From positions 779,510 through 843,509 of the forward strand of contig FN649739.1 of the NCBI GenBank assembly GCA_000310025.1: a DNA stretch of 64,000 bases. The letters run 5' to 3'. Positions 62,513 to 64,000 of this stretch are shown in pieces; position 1 is the stretch's first letter, and each line of letters opens with the position of its first letter. A program made the translations under genes and the position numbers. Below the pieces are notes generated by a model that made no database searches, was not told the origin of the DNA, and saw only the letters and a list, made by a program, of their open reading frames with translations. The DNA comes from Ectocarpus siliculosus. Taxonomy: Eukaryota > Sar > Phaeophyceae > Ectocarpales > Ectocarpaceae.

Positions 62513-63830
62513 CTACACAACCACGGCTGCGGCAGCGGCGCAGAACGCGAGCAGGCCCGTCGCGACACGGCCGACACTAGTCGAGAACAGGGCGCTTCCC
62601 CCCGAGGTCGTGTCGGTGTCCTCGCTATCGCCGCTGGCGGTCGGGGCCACGCTAGCGCTGACCGTTAGCTCCGAGGGGGCAGGCGTGGGCGCCGCGGTGA
62701 AGCTGCCGCTGCAGGTCCAGTCGTCGTCCTCGCACGAGTCGGTGGTGTCCCAGAGGCACTCGAGGTACGCGTACGTCACCGGGTCGCCGACGCAGTCGTT
62801 GCCCGACGCCTCGTTGTAGCAGCAGACATTGTACTCCGCGTATTGGCACACGAAGAGGTCCGAAGGGAGTGCCGATTCGCAGGCCGCGTAAGCCGGCTCG
62901 CTCGTGGAAGCAAGGCACGCGCTGCAGAAATCGCTCTCGTCTTGTTTTTTCGTTTTGTTGCAGTGACGTTGTCGAATCGGCCGTGGTTGGTCGACACACC
63001 AACCGGAGGGAGGAAGAGCAACAGGATACCGTGGCGTTGGGGGACAGGGGACAGGCCTTAGAACAAGGGTTTCTGGTGCGACGATTGTTGTTCGTGTTGA
63101 ACAAAAACAAAACGCCAAGATGAACGGTATTGACGGCGATGGAAGCTCGTGGGACAATCCCGGCGCTAGGGCAAAAACCCTCACTAAGATAATGTCCTGC
63201 CAACACTGCGGAAAAACAACACAATGAAGCACGACCCCTCTTGTCATTGCTGAGTCTCGGAGGTAAAAAAAGCAAATCACGTTCAAGGAGTACAGTGGCG
63301 CTTCGAAAACGAAGAAACACAGAGGAGCTGTGTACATTCTCGCATTCCTGCAAAGCTGGCGGATCGCCGGCTCTCCCCCCAAAACCACTTACGGTACCAA
63401 CGGGTTTCCCTTCCGGAAAACACGGCATGCATTTTTTTCACGCACGCCGAGCAGGCGGTGTGCCCGCTCTCGACGGTCTATGAACCCTACCCTGCTCCGT
63501 TCTTGTAGACACACAGACCCCGGTTTAACTCACGAACCAGGCGGCAATAATAACTGTCATACATTTCCGAGCGGGCGGTGCGGTGGATCGAATGGACCTA
63601 AATACTTCACGCCCCAACAGTCGATCGAGAACACGAAATCAACACCTACTTGTAGTAACCGCGATTTCGTCCATGCTTCGCGAGGTCCACTCACCGCAGG
63701 CCAGTAGGAGGTCACTACAGTCTCGGGACTGCGCGTCAACGCGCAGCACCACTGTGTTTGGGGCGCTCAGGAGGCAGAGTGTTGCAACCACGAGCACGAG
63801 GCGAGGGAGTGCTGCCGGGGAACGTCCCAT
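62513..63830 (-). CDS. 12-Cys surface protein, GPI-type, short stalk
   Basis: Two exons, 63830-63695 and 62940-62513, joined by a phase-1 intron of 754 bp (GTGAGT ... AACAAG), give 187 residues. Exon 1: signal peptide ending RVDAQ, then SRDCSDLLLAC. Exon 2: CSAC, AYAACES, FVCQY, VCCYNEASGNDC, YLECLWD, SC and WTC. The stalk is only about 50 residues (TPAPSELTVSASVAPTASGD) and lacks the long repeats of its paralogs. The GPI signal (GRVATGLLAFCAAAAAVVV) is clearly homologous. It shows the minimal form of the family: the Cys domain held close to the membrane. The longer minus-strand frame reaching into the intron is readthrough. Confidence 0.8.
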
Positions 63831-64000
63831 GGCTTGGGAAGGAAACCACGCCAGGTGCGGGTGGACGTTACGCTGAGATCTCAGTTGGCGAGAGGGCTGT
63901 TTGGTGTGGACCACTCACTCCCTGGTAGATGCAGCAGCAGCAGCAGCAGCGGCAGCGGCAGCAGCAGCACACAACATCATTGGAAGCAGAGCGCAACGCA
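63831..64000. other. 5' flank of the 62513-63830 gene with a CAG run
   Basis: A CAG/CGG trinucleotide run lies at about 63930-63970, roughly 100 bp upstream of the start codon (minus sense). The gene's 5' untranslated exon or promoter would lie here or beyond the window. Confidence 0.4.

Overview
The window looks like nuclear DNA of a multicellular stramenopile, most likely a brown alga of the Ectocarpus type. This is an inference: genes are broken into many short exons with GT/AG introns of roughly 200-1,500 bp, leucine-rich-repeat exons are 72 nt long in phase 2 and ankyrin repeats sit on separate phase-compatible exons (both features I associate with Ectocarpus), and the spacers are full of small inverted-repeat elements. 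I see no rRNA, tRNA or CRISPR. All gene models were built by hand from splice signals and reading-frame phase; none has transcript support.

The main content is a dispersed cluster of related secreted or cell-surface proteins. Five members have the same plan: a first exon with a signal peptide ending in a phase-1 donor, an intron of about 750-820 bp, then an exon with the rest of a 12-cysteine domain, a Thr/Pro/Ala-rich stalk and a hydrophobic C-terminus. They lie at 17337-19254 (+), 25686-27824 (+), 40621-42607 (-), 47845-49872 (-) and 62513-63830 (-). Four end in a GPI-type tail; the one at 17337 has a transmembrane segment and a cytoplasmic tail. Two more distant relatives (29377-30851 and 7661-9113, both -) carry an extra small Cys exon in front of the domain; the second has two in-frame stops. 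A decayed fragment lies near 61.0 kb.

The genes at 40.6 and 47.8 kb sit in two tandem copies of a segment of about 7.3-7.6 kb (39.4-46.7 and 46.7-54.3 kb). The copies match in flanks, stalk and tail, but their signal peptide, intron and Cys domain differ. Those of the 40.6-kb gene resemble the 25.7-kb gene instead, which points to gene conversion or domain swapping. Each copy has one TA-flanked inverted-repeat element that the other lacks.

Other genes: an ankyrin-repeat protein on the minus strand (3040-6138, eight exons); a secreted leucine-rich-repeat protein on the minus strand (37367 down to at least 32275, with one decayed repeat exon); fragments of a polytopic membrane protein (985-1637); and an unassigned frameshifted coding stretch near 13 kb. 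A complete non-autonomous LTR retrotransposon occupies 55178-58242 (299-bp LTRs, target duplication TGTGT). A 156-bp assembly gap lies at 58682-58837.

Taken together the window resembles a recognition or adhesion locus: modular surface proteins with variable ectodomains next to LRR and ankyrin genes built from exchangeable exons. That role is inference.
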